Shown one piece after another: positions 8,865 to 16,795 of a DNA stretch of 64,000 bases (position 1 is the first letter of the stretch; each line of letters opens with the position of its first letter). The position numbers and the translations under genes are program-made. The DNA comes from Buchananella felis (GTDB lineage Bacteria; Actinomycetota; Actinomycetes; Actinomycetales; Actinomycetaceae), in assembly GCF_041380015.1 (NCBI RefSeq), contig NZ_CP159978.1, one strand, 5' to 3'. The notes under the pieces are model-generated. The model did not search any database, was not told the origin of the DNA, and worked only from the letters and a program-made list of their open reading frames with translations.

Positions 8865-8926
8865 AACGCGCCAGCACCCGCCACCGCTCCCGCCTCCACC
8901 TGTGAAGAGCCCCTTTGGGCCGCCGC

Positions 8927-10105
8927 TTAGCGCTGGCCCAGGGCCGCCAGGAGCGCGTTGTTCTCCGCCGGCGCCCCGATGGAAATGCGCACGCCCTCCG
9001 GGAAGGGACGCACCAGCACGTTTCCGGCCCGGCAGCGCTCCAGCACCACCGCCGTGTCCTGCTCCGCAGCGCTCAGCCACACGAAGTTGGCGCGCGACTC
9101 CGCCACGCTCCAACCGGCCCGGGCCAGGGCAGCGGCCACCCGCTCGCGCTCCGCCACGAGCTCGGTCACCTGCGCCCGCATGCGCTCCTCCTCCGCCAGG
9201 GCAGCGCGCGCGGCGGCCACGGCCAGGGAGTTCACCCCGAAGGGCGTGGAGGTGGCGCGGATCGCGCCGGCCACCTCCGAGCTAGCCACCGCGTAACCCA
9301 CGCGCGCCCCGGCCAGGGCGTAGGCCTTGGAGAAAGTACGCAGCACCACCAGGTTCGGGTAACGCTCGATGAGCGAGATGCCGTCATGGACGTCGTGGGC
9401 CGACGTTCCGCCCGCCGCCCCCTCACTGCGGCCGCCGGGAACGTCGGCCACCACGGCCTGCGCCTCGGAGCTACCGGCGCCGCTAGCCACGCCGCCACCG
9501 CTACCGGCGCGGGCGAACTCCAGGTAGGCCTCGTCCAGGATCACCAGCACACTGCTCGGCACGTTACTCAGCAGCCACTCCAGCTCCGCCCGGGTTACCA
9601 GGGACCCGGTCGGATTGTTGGGCGAGCAGACCAAAAGCGCCTTGGTGCTGGGCCGCACGGCGGCAGACAGGGCGTGGATGTCGTGGCGGTGGTCCGCCGT
9701 CAAAGGCACCTGCACGCAGCGCCCGCCGGCGATCTCCACCGTGATCGGGTAGGCCTCGAACGAGCGCCACGGCATCACCACGTCGCTGGGGGTGCCGGAC
9801 TCGCACACCGCAGCCAGCACGTGCGCCAGCACGGCCACGGACCCGTTACCAGCGACGATCTGGGCCGGCTCCACCCCCAGGCGCTGCGCCAGCTCCTCCA
9901 CCAGTTCCCGGGCCGCCATGTCTGGGTAGCGGTTCACGCCGCCAGCCGCCGCCGCGATAGCCGCGACCACCGCCGGGCTGGGCGGGAACGGGTTCTCGTT
10001 GCTGGACAGCTTGACCGCCCCCTGGGCGCGCGCACCGGGCACGTACGCGGGCAGCGCGCGAATAGCGGCTCGGATCTGGACGGCGGAAGCATCGAGGTTG
10101 GGCAT
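8927..10105 (-). CDS. hisC: Histidinol-phosphate aminotransferase family (class I/II PLP aminotransferase)
   Basis: This PLP enzyme converts imidazole-acetol phosphate to L-histidinol phosphate in histidine synthesis. The closely related actinobacterial Pat aminotransferase acts on aromatic 2-oxo acids and cannot be excluded. It has 392 residues. Motifs are LSSNENPFPPS near the N-terminus, the CSPNNPTG substrate loop, LDEAYLEFA and the PLP-lysine segment TFSKAYALAGARVGY. Between LDEAYLEFA and SLIERYPN there is an insertion of about 45 Gly/Ala/Ser-rich residues, absent from ordinary HisC. It carries a perfect inverted pair of the enriched GGNAACGTCGGCC word at 9398-9449. The start ATG (10105) follows a GGTGGAGG ribosome-binding site. 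No other his genes are adjacent. Confidence 0.85.
   Translation of the reverse strand: MPNLDASAVQIRAAIRALPAYVPGARAQGAVKLSSNENPFPPSPAVVAAIAAAAGGVNRYPDMAARELVEELAQRLGVEPAQIVAGNGSVAVLAHVLAAVCESGTPSDVVMPWRSFEAYPITVEIAGGRCVQVPLTADHRHDIHALSAAVRPSTKALLVCSPNNPTGSLVTRAELEWLLSNVPSSVLVILDEAYLEFARAGSGGGVASGAGSSEAQAVVADVPGGRSEGAAGGTSAHDVHDGISLIERYPNLVVLRTFSKAYALAGARVGYAVASSEVAGAIRATSTPFGVNSLAVAAARAALAEEERMRAQVTELVAERERVAAALARAGWSVAESRANFVWLSAAEQDTAVVLERCRAGNVLVRPFPEGVRISIGAPAENNALLAALGQR
9398..9449. repeat. Inverted pair of the enriched AACGTCGGCC word inside hisC
   Basis: GGCCGACGTTCC (9398-9409) and GGAACGTCGGCC (9438-9449) are perfect reverse complements separated by 28 bases. Both lie in the hisC insertion that is not part of the normal aminotransferase fold. 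They are one-base variants of the GGCAACGTCGKCC word found elsewhere in the window. Confidence 0.85.
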
Positions 10106-10152
10106 GCCTCCACCCTAGGCCCGAGGCGACAGATTGCACTCGAGGGGCCAAG

Positions 10153-10551
10153 ATGGGAGACATGAAGTTCCTGATTCGCGTTGTAGGTAACGCGGCCGGG
10201 CTGTGGCTAGCAGACCGCCTGATCGACGGCGTGAGCGTGGCCCAGCATTCCTCGGCCACCGACCAGCTGCTCACCTACGGCCTGATTGCGGCCGTACTCA
10301 CCCTGTTCCACACCATCTTGAAGGGGCCGTTGCGCTTCCTTTCCTTCCCGCTCTACATCCTCACCTTCGGCCTGTTCGCGTTGGTGATCAACGCCGCCCT
10401 GCTGGGCCTGACCGCCAAGGTCACCAGCGGCCGCTTCGACCTGGCGATCTCCGGCTTCTGGCCCGCAGTCGGGGCCGCGCTGATCATCGCGGTCATCTCC
10501 GCAGTGGTGCAGGGCATCATTCGTCCGGCCACCTCGGTGGCGCGTCGCTGA
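10153..10551 (+). CDS. Phage holin family 4 / YvlD-like small membrane protein
   Basis: A 132-residue protein with four hydrophobic segments (about residues 5-22, 40-58, 66-90 and 104-125) and little else. The pattern around LKGPLRFLSFPLYILTFGLF matches the actinobacterial 'phage holin family 4' (YvlD) proteins. They are chromosomal membrane proteins of unclear function, and the name does not imply a prophage. The start is taken at 10153, which has AGGGG five bases upstream; ATG at 10162 is an alternative giving a protein three residues shorter. The gene is divergent from hisC and convergent with the lipase-like gene, whose 3' end it overlaps by 35 bp. Confidence 0.75.
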   Translation: MGDMKFLIRVVGNAAGLWLADRLIDGVSVAQHSSATDQLLTYGLIAAVLTLFHTILKGPLRFLSFPLYILTFGLFALVINAALLGLTAKVTSGRFDLAISGFWPAVGAALIIAVISAVVQGIIRPATSVARR

Positions 10552-12517
10552 GGGCCGGCAGCAGCCTGCCCTCCAGCATGGTCAGCCTCCCGGTCAGGGC
10601 AGGGGCCGCCGGCCCCTGCCCTGCCACCATCGCCCCGTGCACCCTCGCGATCCTCTGCTGCAGATCGGCGTCCGGGTAGGCGTCCACCAGCCTGGCTGCC
10701 TCACCCATCTCCGGCAGGGAGTGCACGAAGCCGAGATCCACGTGCCGCGTGTCCACTGTCGCGGTGACCACGTTGGGCAGGTTCGCGTTCACGCGCCCGT
10801 CCAGGGCGGGCACGAAGTCGTCCACGTTCTCCACCGCGATCACGCTGACCTCCGGCGGCACCTTGCTGTAACCGAGCGGGGAGGCGAAGGTGATCACGTT
10901 GTCCACCCCGTACCTGGACTGCAGCAGCGGGTCGCTGGCGATCGCGGCCGCCACGATCCCGCCCTGGGAGTGGCCCACCAGGGTCACATTCGTGCCGGGC
11001 TGCACGCCCGCGTACTCCAGTGCCGCGATCACGGTGCGCTCCGAATCGCTACGGATTCCCGCCGCCAGTTCCAGGTTGGATTCCATCGAGGTGGGGCTGG
11101 TGGTGATCGGGCTGTATGCGTTGGTGCCGTTGATGTAAACGGTCACCCCTTGACGGCTCTCTAGCACCCCCACCAGCATGGAACCCTCGCGGCGCGGCAG
11201 CTCCTCCAACATCTTCACGTGCTCCTGCAGGGTGCGCGGCAGCTGCACCTCCTGGCCGCGCCCGGGCGTGGGAAGCGCCGCTCCGCCGCCGCCCGCCCCC
11301 TGAAAACCGTCCAGTGCGACGCCGGTGATGAGGCTGGGCCGACGTCCCTCCCGGCCCCCGGCCCCACCGCCGGCCTGCCCCGCCTGCCCGCAAGCCCGCC
11401 CTGCCGGCCCGCTAACCTCACCACAAGCCTGCCCCAACTTCCCGGCCAGCTCCGACTGCCGCGAGCCATAGCCGGAGCGGTGCAGCTCCAGGGCCACCTG
11501 ACCGCCAACGGTGCGCGCTTCGCCGGGCTTGGCACCAAACGGCTGCGAGCGATCCATGGTGTATGCGCCTCCGGCGAGCACGAGGGGGAAGAACGGCCCT
11601 GCCTCCGCTTGCGGGCTGGTGGGCAGCACCCGCATGTGGGGCTCCAATCCGACCGCAGCGTTCGGCAGGCCGTAGAGCCAGGCCGGCACGCCGGCGGTCA
11701 GCGAGCCGGTGCCCACCGAGTCCAGCATCTCCCAGAAGCCGCGCTCCCTTCCCAACACCCCGGCAGCCGGATCGCGCAGGTAGAGTCCCGGTCTACCGCC
11801 GTGCCGCTCGTACTCCACCTGCTCCAGCCACCGCCGAATCTGCCCGCTGACGCTGTGGCGCCTGACCAGGTGGGGGATCAGCAGGACGCTGAAAACTGCG
11901 GTGTCGGTGAAGGCGGAGACGGCCTGCAGGGCGGGCTGCGAGACGCTGCCCTTGTACCAGGTTCCCCGCCCCGCCCCGAGAGCGCGGTTCCTGCGCGCCA
12001 TGGCCTGCCATCTGCCTCGGGCGCGCAGGTGGATCGGGACCTGGGTGAAGATGCTGGTGGCGCTGCGCTCCACCTCCGCCAGCAGCGCCGCTGACCGGTA
12101 GGTGGCCCCCGCCAGGTCGGCCGCTTCCTGGCTGGCCGACGCCGCCTGCCACCCCACCCTCTCCAGTGACGCGAGCGCGCTGGAGAGCTCGGTCAGCGCC
12201 AGCTCCGACTGCCCGGCCAGTTCCAGGCGCGCCCCGGCCACCGCAGCCACCGCGTCCTGCAGGCCGGATGCCGCCTGACAGAGCAGGCGCCCGCATTCCT
12301 GCACCGCGAACGGGTCGCTGACGAGCACGCTGCTGCCCCCGCCGTGCAGGATGACCCGGCCCATCGACTGTGCCGCCGCCGCGCTCCACCAGGCCGCGCC
12401 GTCCTGCCCAGCGGGTACGACGCTCCTCCCGCCGCCCCCGTCGTCGCCCTGCCCGTCGGCGCGCCCGTGCCCGCCGGAGGGCCCGGGGGTGCCGGCCGCC
12501 CAATCCACCTCAACCAT
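10517..12517 (-). CDS. Lipase-like alpha/beta-hydrolase with long WXG/LXG-like N-terminal region
   Basis: A 666-residue protein. The C-terminal third contains a lipase-type nucleophile elbow, VGHSQGG, with the serine near residue 517. A possible acid and histidine follow in the segments VENVDDFVPALDG and HVDLGFVHS, the order expected for class-3 lipases. The first 170 residues are an Ala/Ser-rich helical region (GRLLCQAASGLQDAVAAVAG and similar) resembling the helical heads of type VII secretion (WXG/LXG) substrates. The middle is weakly hydrophobic. ATG at 12517 is preferred over an upstream TTG because GGCGGAGG stands just before it. It overlaps the stop of the small upstream WXG-like gene by 8 bp, so the two are probably coupled. 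The substrate is unknown. Export by a type VII system is inference, and no secretion ATPase lies in the window. Confidence 0.65.
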   Translation of the reverse strand: MVEVDWAAGTPGPSGGHGRADGQGDDGGGGRSVVPAGQDGAAWWSAAAAQSMGRVILHGGGSSVLVSDPFAVQECGRLLCQAASGLQDAVAAVAGARLELAGQSELALTELSSALASLERVGWQAASASQEAADLAGATYRSAALLAEVERSATSIFTQVPIHLRARGRWQAMARRNRALGAGRGTWYKGSVSQPALQAVSAFTDTAVFSVLLIPHLVRRHSVSGQIRRWLEQVEYERHGGRPGLYLRDPAAGVLGRERGFWEMLDSVGTGSLTAGVPAWLYGLPNAAVGLEPHMRVLPTSPQAEAGPFFPLVLAGGAYTMDRSQPFGAKPGEARTVGGQVALELHRSGYGSRQSELAGKLGQACGEVSGPAGRACGQAGQAGGGAGGREGRRPSLITGVALDGFQGAGGGGAALPTPGRGQEVQLPRTLQEHVKMLEELPRREGSMLVGVLESRQGVTVYINGTNAYSPITTSPTSMESNLELAAGIRSDSERTVIAALEYAGVQPGTNVTLVGHSQGGIVAAAIASDPLLQSRYGVDNVITFASPLGYSKVPPEVSVIAVENVDDFVPALDGRVNANLPNVVTATVDTRHVDLGFVHSLPEMGEAARLVDAYPDADLQQRIARVHGAMVAGQGPAAPALTGRLTMLEGRLLPALSDAPPRWPDE

Positions 12518-12764
12518 CTGTTCCTCCGCCAAGTGCTAGCCCGACGCTGACCACAGCCACCCTGTACTGGGCGATGTCCGCCTCCGCCTGGTCCATCGCT
12601 TCCTCCACGCTGGTCAGGAGGCCGCGCAGGTCCTCGACGCGGGCGTCGTAGATGCCGCGCCCGGCTCCGCTCCACTGCTCCTGGGGCATCTGGGCGGCGG
12701 CCTCTAGCGCCGCCCGGGCTCCTTCCAGGCACTGGTAGACCAGCCAGGTAGATGACGTGGACAT
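12510..12764 (-). CDS. Small WXG100-like protein
   Basis: An 84-residue protein, MSTSSTWLVYQ...GTDG, predicted to be almost entirely helical. It has a central WSG turn (residues 31-33) between an Ala/Glu-rich helix and a second helix (RVEDLRGLLTSVEEAMDQAE). Size, hairpin layout and the W-x-G motif fit the WXG100/ESAT-6 superfamily, whose members are chaperones or substrates of type VII secretion. The ATG at 12764 has a strong GGGAGG site. The stop overlaps the start of the lipase-like gene, as in partner-effector pairs. A C-terminal YxxxD/E signal is not obvious, although QYRVA is present near residue 67. The assignment is by motif and gene order only. Confidence 0.6.
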   Translation of the reverse strand: MSTSSTWLVYQCLEGARAALEAAAQMPQEQWSGAGRGIYDARVEDLRGLLTSVEEAMDQAEADIAQYRVAVVSVGLALGGGTDG

Positions 12765-13097
12765 TTGGGCCTCCCTTCGTCTCGAGCCTGCCCGCGCCCG
12801 CCCACCCGGCTCCATCCCGAGTGCGCAAAACGGGCCCGCCGCGTTCGTCCACAGCTCCGCCGCCGCCGGGGGCCCGGCAGGTTGTGCACAGGCCACCGCA
12901 CCCTCCCGCCTCGCCCTCGCACCGGCCGGGCGGCACGAGGCTGCGGAGCTTGTGCGTGACGGGGCGGGGCCTCGCCCTCGCACCGGCCGGGCGGCAGCGT
13001 CGTCCCTCACCGCCGCTTCCCGGCGAGTGCGCCACCCCACGCCACCAGCGCGTTCCAGCCTGTTCGCAGCGGGGCAAAAACCTGGGAAAATGGGCCC
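12765..13097. other. Divergent intergenic region between the WXG-like gene and purB
   Basis: This 333-bp G/C-rich stretch has no supported gene. Its only clear structure is the 28-bp direct repeat at 12908-12935 and 12969-12996. Short open frames here are unlike the neighbouring proteins. Confidence 0.6.
12908..12996. repeat. 28-bp direct repeat, two copies 61 bp apart
   Basis: The 28-base segment starting GCCTCGCCCTCGCACCGG and ending CGGGCGGCA occurs at 12908-12935 and, unchanged, at 12969-12996. It lies 100-190 bp upstream of purB. It may be a regulatory duplication or simple slippage. Confidence 0.85.
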
Positions 13098-14567
13098 ATG
13101 ACTCCAGCTAGCCCCACGCACGTTGCAGCTTTCCCCTCTAACCGCGTCAACTTGGCCGAGCTCCCGCTGGCCCTCGGCCCCCTGGATGGCCGCTACCGTG
13201 CCGTGGCGGCGCCGCTGGTGGACCACCTGTCTGAGGCCGCGCTGAACCGTGCGCGGGTGCACGTGGAGGTGGAGTGGCTGATTCACCTGACGGACGGCGG
13301 CTTCCTGCCGGGTGCGCCGCGCCTGAACACGCAGGAGAAGGCCTACCTGCGTTCCCTGGTGGCCACGTTCGACGAGTCGACGGTGGCGGAGCTGGCGGAG
13401 ATCGAGGCGGAGACCCGCCACGACGTGAAGGCCATCGAGTACCTGATCAAGCGTCGCCTGGACGCCGCGCCGGCCACGCTGGGTGAGTCGACGGTGCTGC
13501 CGCACGTGCGGGAGATCGTGCACATCTTCTGCACCTCTGAGGACATCAACAACCTGTCCTACGCGCTGACCCTGCGTACCGCGATCGCGGAGGTGTGGCT
13601 GCCGGCGGCCCGCAAGATGGTCGACGCCCTGGCCGCCATGGCCCACGAGCACGCCGCGGCCCCGATGCTGGCGCGCACCCACGGCCAGCCGGCCACCCCG
13701 ACTACGCTGGGCCGCGAGCTGGCCGTGCTGGCCCACCGTCTGCGCCGCCAGTTGGCGCGCGTGGAGCGGGCGGAGTACCTGGGCAAGATCAACGGCGCCA
13801 CCGGCACGTACGGGGCGCACTCGATCTCCGTGCCGGAGGCGGATTGGGACGCGATCGCCCGCGCCTTCGTGGAGGGCCTGGGCCTGACGTGGAACCCGCT
13901 GACCACGCAGATCGAGTCCCACGATTTCCAGGCGGAGCTCTACAGCGACGTGGCCCGCTTCAACCGCGTGCTGCACAACCTGGCCACGGACGTGTGGACC
14001 TACGTTTCGCTGGGCTACTTCAAGCAGAACCTGGCGGCGCAGGGCTCGACGGGCTCGTCCACGATGCCGCACAAGGTCAACCCGATTCGCTTCGAGAACG
14101 CGGAGGCGAACCTGGAGATCTCTTGCGCGCTGCTGGATTCGCTGTCGGCCACCCTGGTGACCTCGCGGTTGCAGCGTGACCTGACGGATTCGACCACGCA
14201 GCGCAACATCGGCGTGGCGCTGGGGCACTCGCTGCTGGCGATCGACAACGTCACGCGGGGCCTGGCGGGCCTGGACGTGAACCACGCGGCCATGGAGGCG
14301 GACCTGGACGGCGCGTGGGAGGTTTTGGGCGAGGCGGTGCAGCAGGCGATGCGCGCCGCCGAGGTGGCCGGCGCCACCGGCATGGAGAACCCGTACGAGC
14401 GCCTGAAGGAGCTCACCCGCGGCCGCAGCGTGGACGGAGCGGCGATGCGCGAGTTCATCTCCGGCCTGGGCATGCCCGCCCACGTGGAGGAGCGCCTGCT
14501 GGCCCTGACTCCGGCCACCTACACGGGCCTGGCCGCGCAGCTGGTGGAGCGCCACCTGGTAAAGTAG
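13098..14567 (+). CDS. purB: Adenylosuccinate lyase
   Basis: It catalyses two fumarate-releasing steps of purine synthesis, SAICAR to AICAR and adenylosuccinate to AMP, in the cytoplasm. The 489-residue protein is of the longer PurB type that begins LGPLDGRYR. The superfamily signature is GSSTMPHKVNPIRFEN, with the catalytic flexible loop. A second conserved block, ARTHGQPATPTTLGRELAV, contains the catalytic histidine, and TSEDINNLSYAL is also present. The ATG at 13098 was chosen because the conserved fold starts within 30 residues of it. It is transcribed away from the WXG/lipase pair and is not in an obvious operon. Confidence 0.95.
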   Translation: MTPASPTHVAAFPSNRVNLAELPLALGPLDGRYRAVAAPLVDHLSEAALNRARVHVEVEWLIHLTDGGFLPGAPRLNTQEKAYLRSLVATFDESTVAELAEIEAETRHDVKAIEYLIKRRLDAAPATLGESTVLPHVREIVHIFCTSEDINNLSYALTLRTAIAEVWLPAARKMVDALAAMAHEHAAAPMLARTHGQPATPTTLGRELAVLAHRLRRQLARVERAEYLGKINGATGTYGAHSISVPEADWDAIARAFVEGLGLTWNPLTTQIESHDFQAELYSDVARFNRVLHNLATDVWTYVSLGYFKQNLAAQGSTGSSTMPHKVNPIRFENAEANLEISCALLDSLSATLVTSRLQRDLTDSTTQRNIGVALGHSLLAIDNVTRGLAGLDVNHAAMEADLDGAWEVLGEAVQQAMRAAEVAGATGMENPYERLKELTRGRSVDGAAMREFISGLGMPAHVEERLLALTPATYTGLAAQLVERHLVK

Positions 14568-14724
14568 CGGCGCACTCGCGCGGGCGGGGAGGGCGCCACC
14601 TGGCTTTTGGGTGGACGACGTTCTCCCCGCCCCGCCGTTTCACCGCGACCGGTTTTATTCCCGCCCTCCGGTGGAGTCTTTTCACAGGCAACGCCCTTAG
14701 CGGGCGGGGCGCAGCCATGGCACC

Positions 14725-15654
14725 ATGTTTGGCATGTCTAAGCCTGAGAAGCCCGTGACCCGCCCCGCCGACGAGCAGGAGGCGGTGATGGCCTGGGAGG
14801 ATAAGCCGGCTTTCGCCGGTTCTGCCGCTGTGGCCGCGCCCGCCAAGTCCAGTTCGCCGCTGATCGCCGCGCTGCTGACCGTGATCGCGCTGCTGCTGGC
14901 CGTGGTGATCTACCTGGTGATGGCCCAGGGCCGCGCTGAGGCCCCGGCGGGCGCCCAGGCTGGTCCCACCGCCGGCGCGCAGGCGCAGCCGGGCGGGCAG
15001 GAGGCGCAGGGCGGCGAGGGGCTGCAGGCTCAGGCCCAGCCGCAGGAGATGCCCTCCTTCGCGCCCTCCCTGACGGACCCGAAGGCGCTGGAGGCTCTGC
15101 GCGGTGAGCCGCGCCGCCAGGAGGGTGACCCGTTCGCGCTGGGCAAGGTGGACGCCCCGGTGGTGCTGATCGAGTACGCGGACTTCGCGTGCCCGTTCTG
15201 CACCCGCTGGGCGCAGAACACCAAGCCGGAGCTGATGCGACTGGTGGAGGACGGCACTTTGCGCATCGAGTGGCGCAACCTGCCGGTGCTGGGCCCGGAG
15301 TCTCAGCTGGCCGCGCAGGGCGCCGTGGCCGCCGGTAACCAGGGCATGTTCTGGGAGTTCTACGACCACCTGTTCGGCACCGCGGACCCGAACTCTCACC
15401 CGTCTTACTCCGAGGAGTCGCTGGTGGCGGCTGCCACCGCTATCGGCATCCCGGACATCGCCAAGTTCACCGCCGACCTGACCTCTCAGGCCACGGTGGA
15501 CGCCGTACAGGCGGAGCTGCAGCACGCCAACCAGGCGCTTGGCGCGGCCTCCACCCCGCTGTTCGTCATCAACGACACGGCCGTGGCCGGGGCCTACCCG
15601 ACGGAGTTCTTCCTGGAGACCATCCGCTACCAGCTCCTGGCTGCTCAGCAGTGA
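14725..15654 (+). CDS. Membrane-anchored DsbA-family thiol-disulfide oxidoreductase
   Basis: A 309-residue protein. A short cytoplasmic head is followed by one transmembrane helix (about residues 45-68, LIAALLTVIALLLAVVIYLV) and an Ala/Gln/Gly-rich extracytoplasmic linker. The thioredoxin-fold domain has the DsbA-type active site A-CPFC-TRW near residue 154. The later segment ASTPLFVIND supplies the usual cis-proline (TP). It would oxidise or isomerise disulfides in exported proteins. Its stop overlaps the GTG of the following CcdA-like gene, which could recycle its cysteines. A second start at 14734 (MSKPEK) is possible and changes only three residues. Given the many secreted adhesins nearby, a role in their folding is plausible but is inference. 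Confidence 0.85.
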   Translation: MFGMSKPEKPVTRPADEQEAVMAWEDKPAFAGSAAVAAPAKSSSPLIAALLTVIALLLAVVIYLVMAQGRAEAPAGAQAGPTAGAQAQPGGQEAQGGEGLQAQAQPQEMPSFAPSLTDPKALEALRGEPRRQEGDPFALGKVDAPVVLIEYADFACPFCTRWAQNTKPELMRLVEDGTLRIEWRNLPVLGPESQLAAQGAVAAGNQGMFWEFYDHLFGTADPNSHPSYSEESLVAAATAIGIPDIAKFTADLTSQATVDAVQAELQHANQALGAASTPLFVINDTAVAGAYPTEFFLETIRYQLLAAQQ

Positions 15655-16766
15655 CGGCCTCCGTCGCGGGCGCCTTTGCCGGCGGGGTGCTGACCCTGCT
15701 CGCCCCCTGTTCCGCCCTGCTGCTGCCCGCGTTCTTCGCGTACGCGTTTTCTTCCCCGCGCCTGCTGGTGGCGCGCACCGGGATCTTCTACCTGGGCCTG
15801 CTGGCCACCCTGGTGCCGCTGGGCACCGCAGCGGGCGGTCTGGGCCTGGCCCTGCGCAGCCACGCGGGCGCTATCAACAACGTCGGCTCCCTGGCCCTAG
15901 TGCTGCTGGGCGCCGCGATTGCCCTCGGGTTTAGCTTCGGGCTGCCCGGCGCGCGCAGGCTGGCCAAGCGCCACGAGGCTGAGGCCGCCGCTAGCGGCGC
16001 CCAGGGCGGTGGGGGCGGTGGCGCGGCGACGTCGGCCGCCGTGTTCCTGCTGGGCGCCCTCTACGGCCTGGCGGGCGCGGGTTGTGCCGGCCCGATCCTG
16101 GGCGGCGTGCTGTTCCTGGCGGGCCTGGGCGGGCAGCCCAGTTACGGCGCGCTGCTGCTGGCGATCTACGGGGCCGGCATGGCCCTGCCGCTGCTGCTGA
16201 TGGCGCTGGCGTGGCGGCGCTTTGAGCCGTTCGCCCGCCGCTGGCTGCGCCCCAAGCCCGTTAAGGTGCTGGGCCGCTCCACCACGCGGGGCCAGGTGAT
16301 CACCGGCGTGGTCATGATGGCGCTGGGTGGTCTGCTGTTTTTCTCCCGGGGGACGACGCTGCTGCCCGGCCTGGTGGATACCGGGCACCTGATTGACCTG
16401 GAGAGCAACGTGGCGGCCTCCCTCACTCCGCTGCCGAACTGGCTGGTGCTGGCGCTGCTGGTGGCGGTCACGGTGCTGCTGGTCCTGCTCTCGCACCCAC
16501 GCGGGGGCCGAGTCGGCGCTGCCGCTGGGCGCGCTGGTGGCGCAGGGCGCGACAGTGCGGCGGGGCGCGCTGATCTGGTGGGGCGCGACAGTGCGGCGGG
16601 GCGCGCTGGTGCGGCTGGCGTCGGGGCTGATGCGCCGGCTCAGGCCGGCGGGAGCGCCGATGGTCCAGCCGAGGGCGCTGACGGGCCCACCGGGGCGGAT
16701 AGGGGGCGCAGCTACTCCATCGCCCGCAGCCAAATCTCGCTCAAAGGTGGGGAAGGCAACAGTTAA
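15651..16766 (+). CDS. CcdA/DsbD-type transmembrane thiol electron transporter
   Basis: A 371-residue polytopic membrane protein of the CcdA family, which carries electrons from cytoplasmic thioredoxin through a pair of membrane cysteines to extracytoplasmic thiol proteins. The two expected cysteines are visible: LAPCSALLLPAFF in the first helix and AGAGCAGPILGG in the fourth. Start is GTG at 15651 in a 4-bp overlap with the DsbA-like gene, so they form a coupled pair. The C-terminal 100 residues after the last helix are a low-complexity Gly/Ala/Arg/Asp tail with short repeats of the type GRDSAAGRA, which looks disordered and is not part of the family core. Confidence 0.85.
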   Translation: MTASVAGAFAGGVLTLLAPCSALLLPAFFAYAFSSPRLLVARTGIFYLGLLATLVPLGTAAGGLGLALRSHAGAINNVGSLALVLLGAAIALGFSFGLPGARRLAKRHEAEAAASGAQGGGGGGAATSAAVFLLGALYGLAGAGCAGPILGGVLFLAGLGGQPSYGALLLAIYGAGMALPLLLMALAWRRFEPFARRWLRPKPVKVLGRSTTRGQVITGVVMMALGGLLFFSRGTTLLPGLVDTGHLIDLESNVAASLTPLPNWLVLALLVAVTVLLVLLSHPRGGRVGAAAGRAGGAGRDSAAGRADLVGRDSAAGRAGAAGVGADAPAQAGGSADGPAEGADGPTGADRGRSYSIARSQISLKGGEGNS

Positions 16767-16795
16767 CGCCAGTTTGGTTGGTTTAGGTTTGGCTC

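Larger units (their letters stand above)
8299..8926. other. Intergenic region upstream of the type ISP gene and downstream of hisC
   Basis: This 628-bp stretch shows no convincing gene. From left to right it holds an 18-bp tandem repeat (8368-8421), copy 2 of the 117-bp direct repeat (8444-8560), a plain segment (8561-8768) and one copy of the dispersed palindromic repeat (8769-8864). Open frames across it are short and change character at the repeats. Confidence 0.7.

Noticed and set aside
10153..10551. Prophage remnant (holin annotation)
   Set aside because: The family is a chromosomal membrane protein group and no phage genes, integrase or att sites are nearby.
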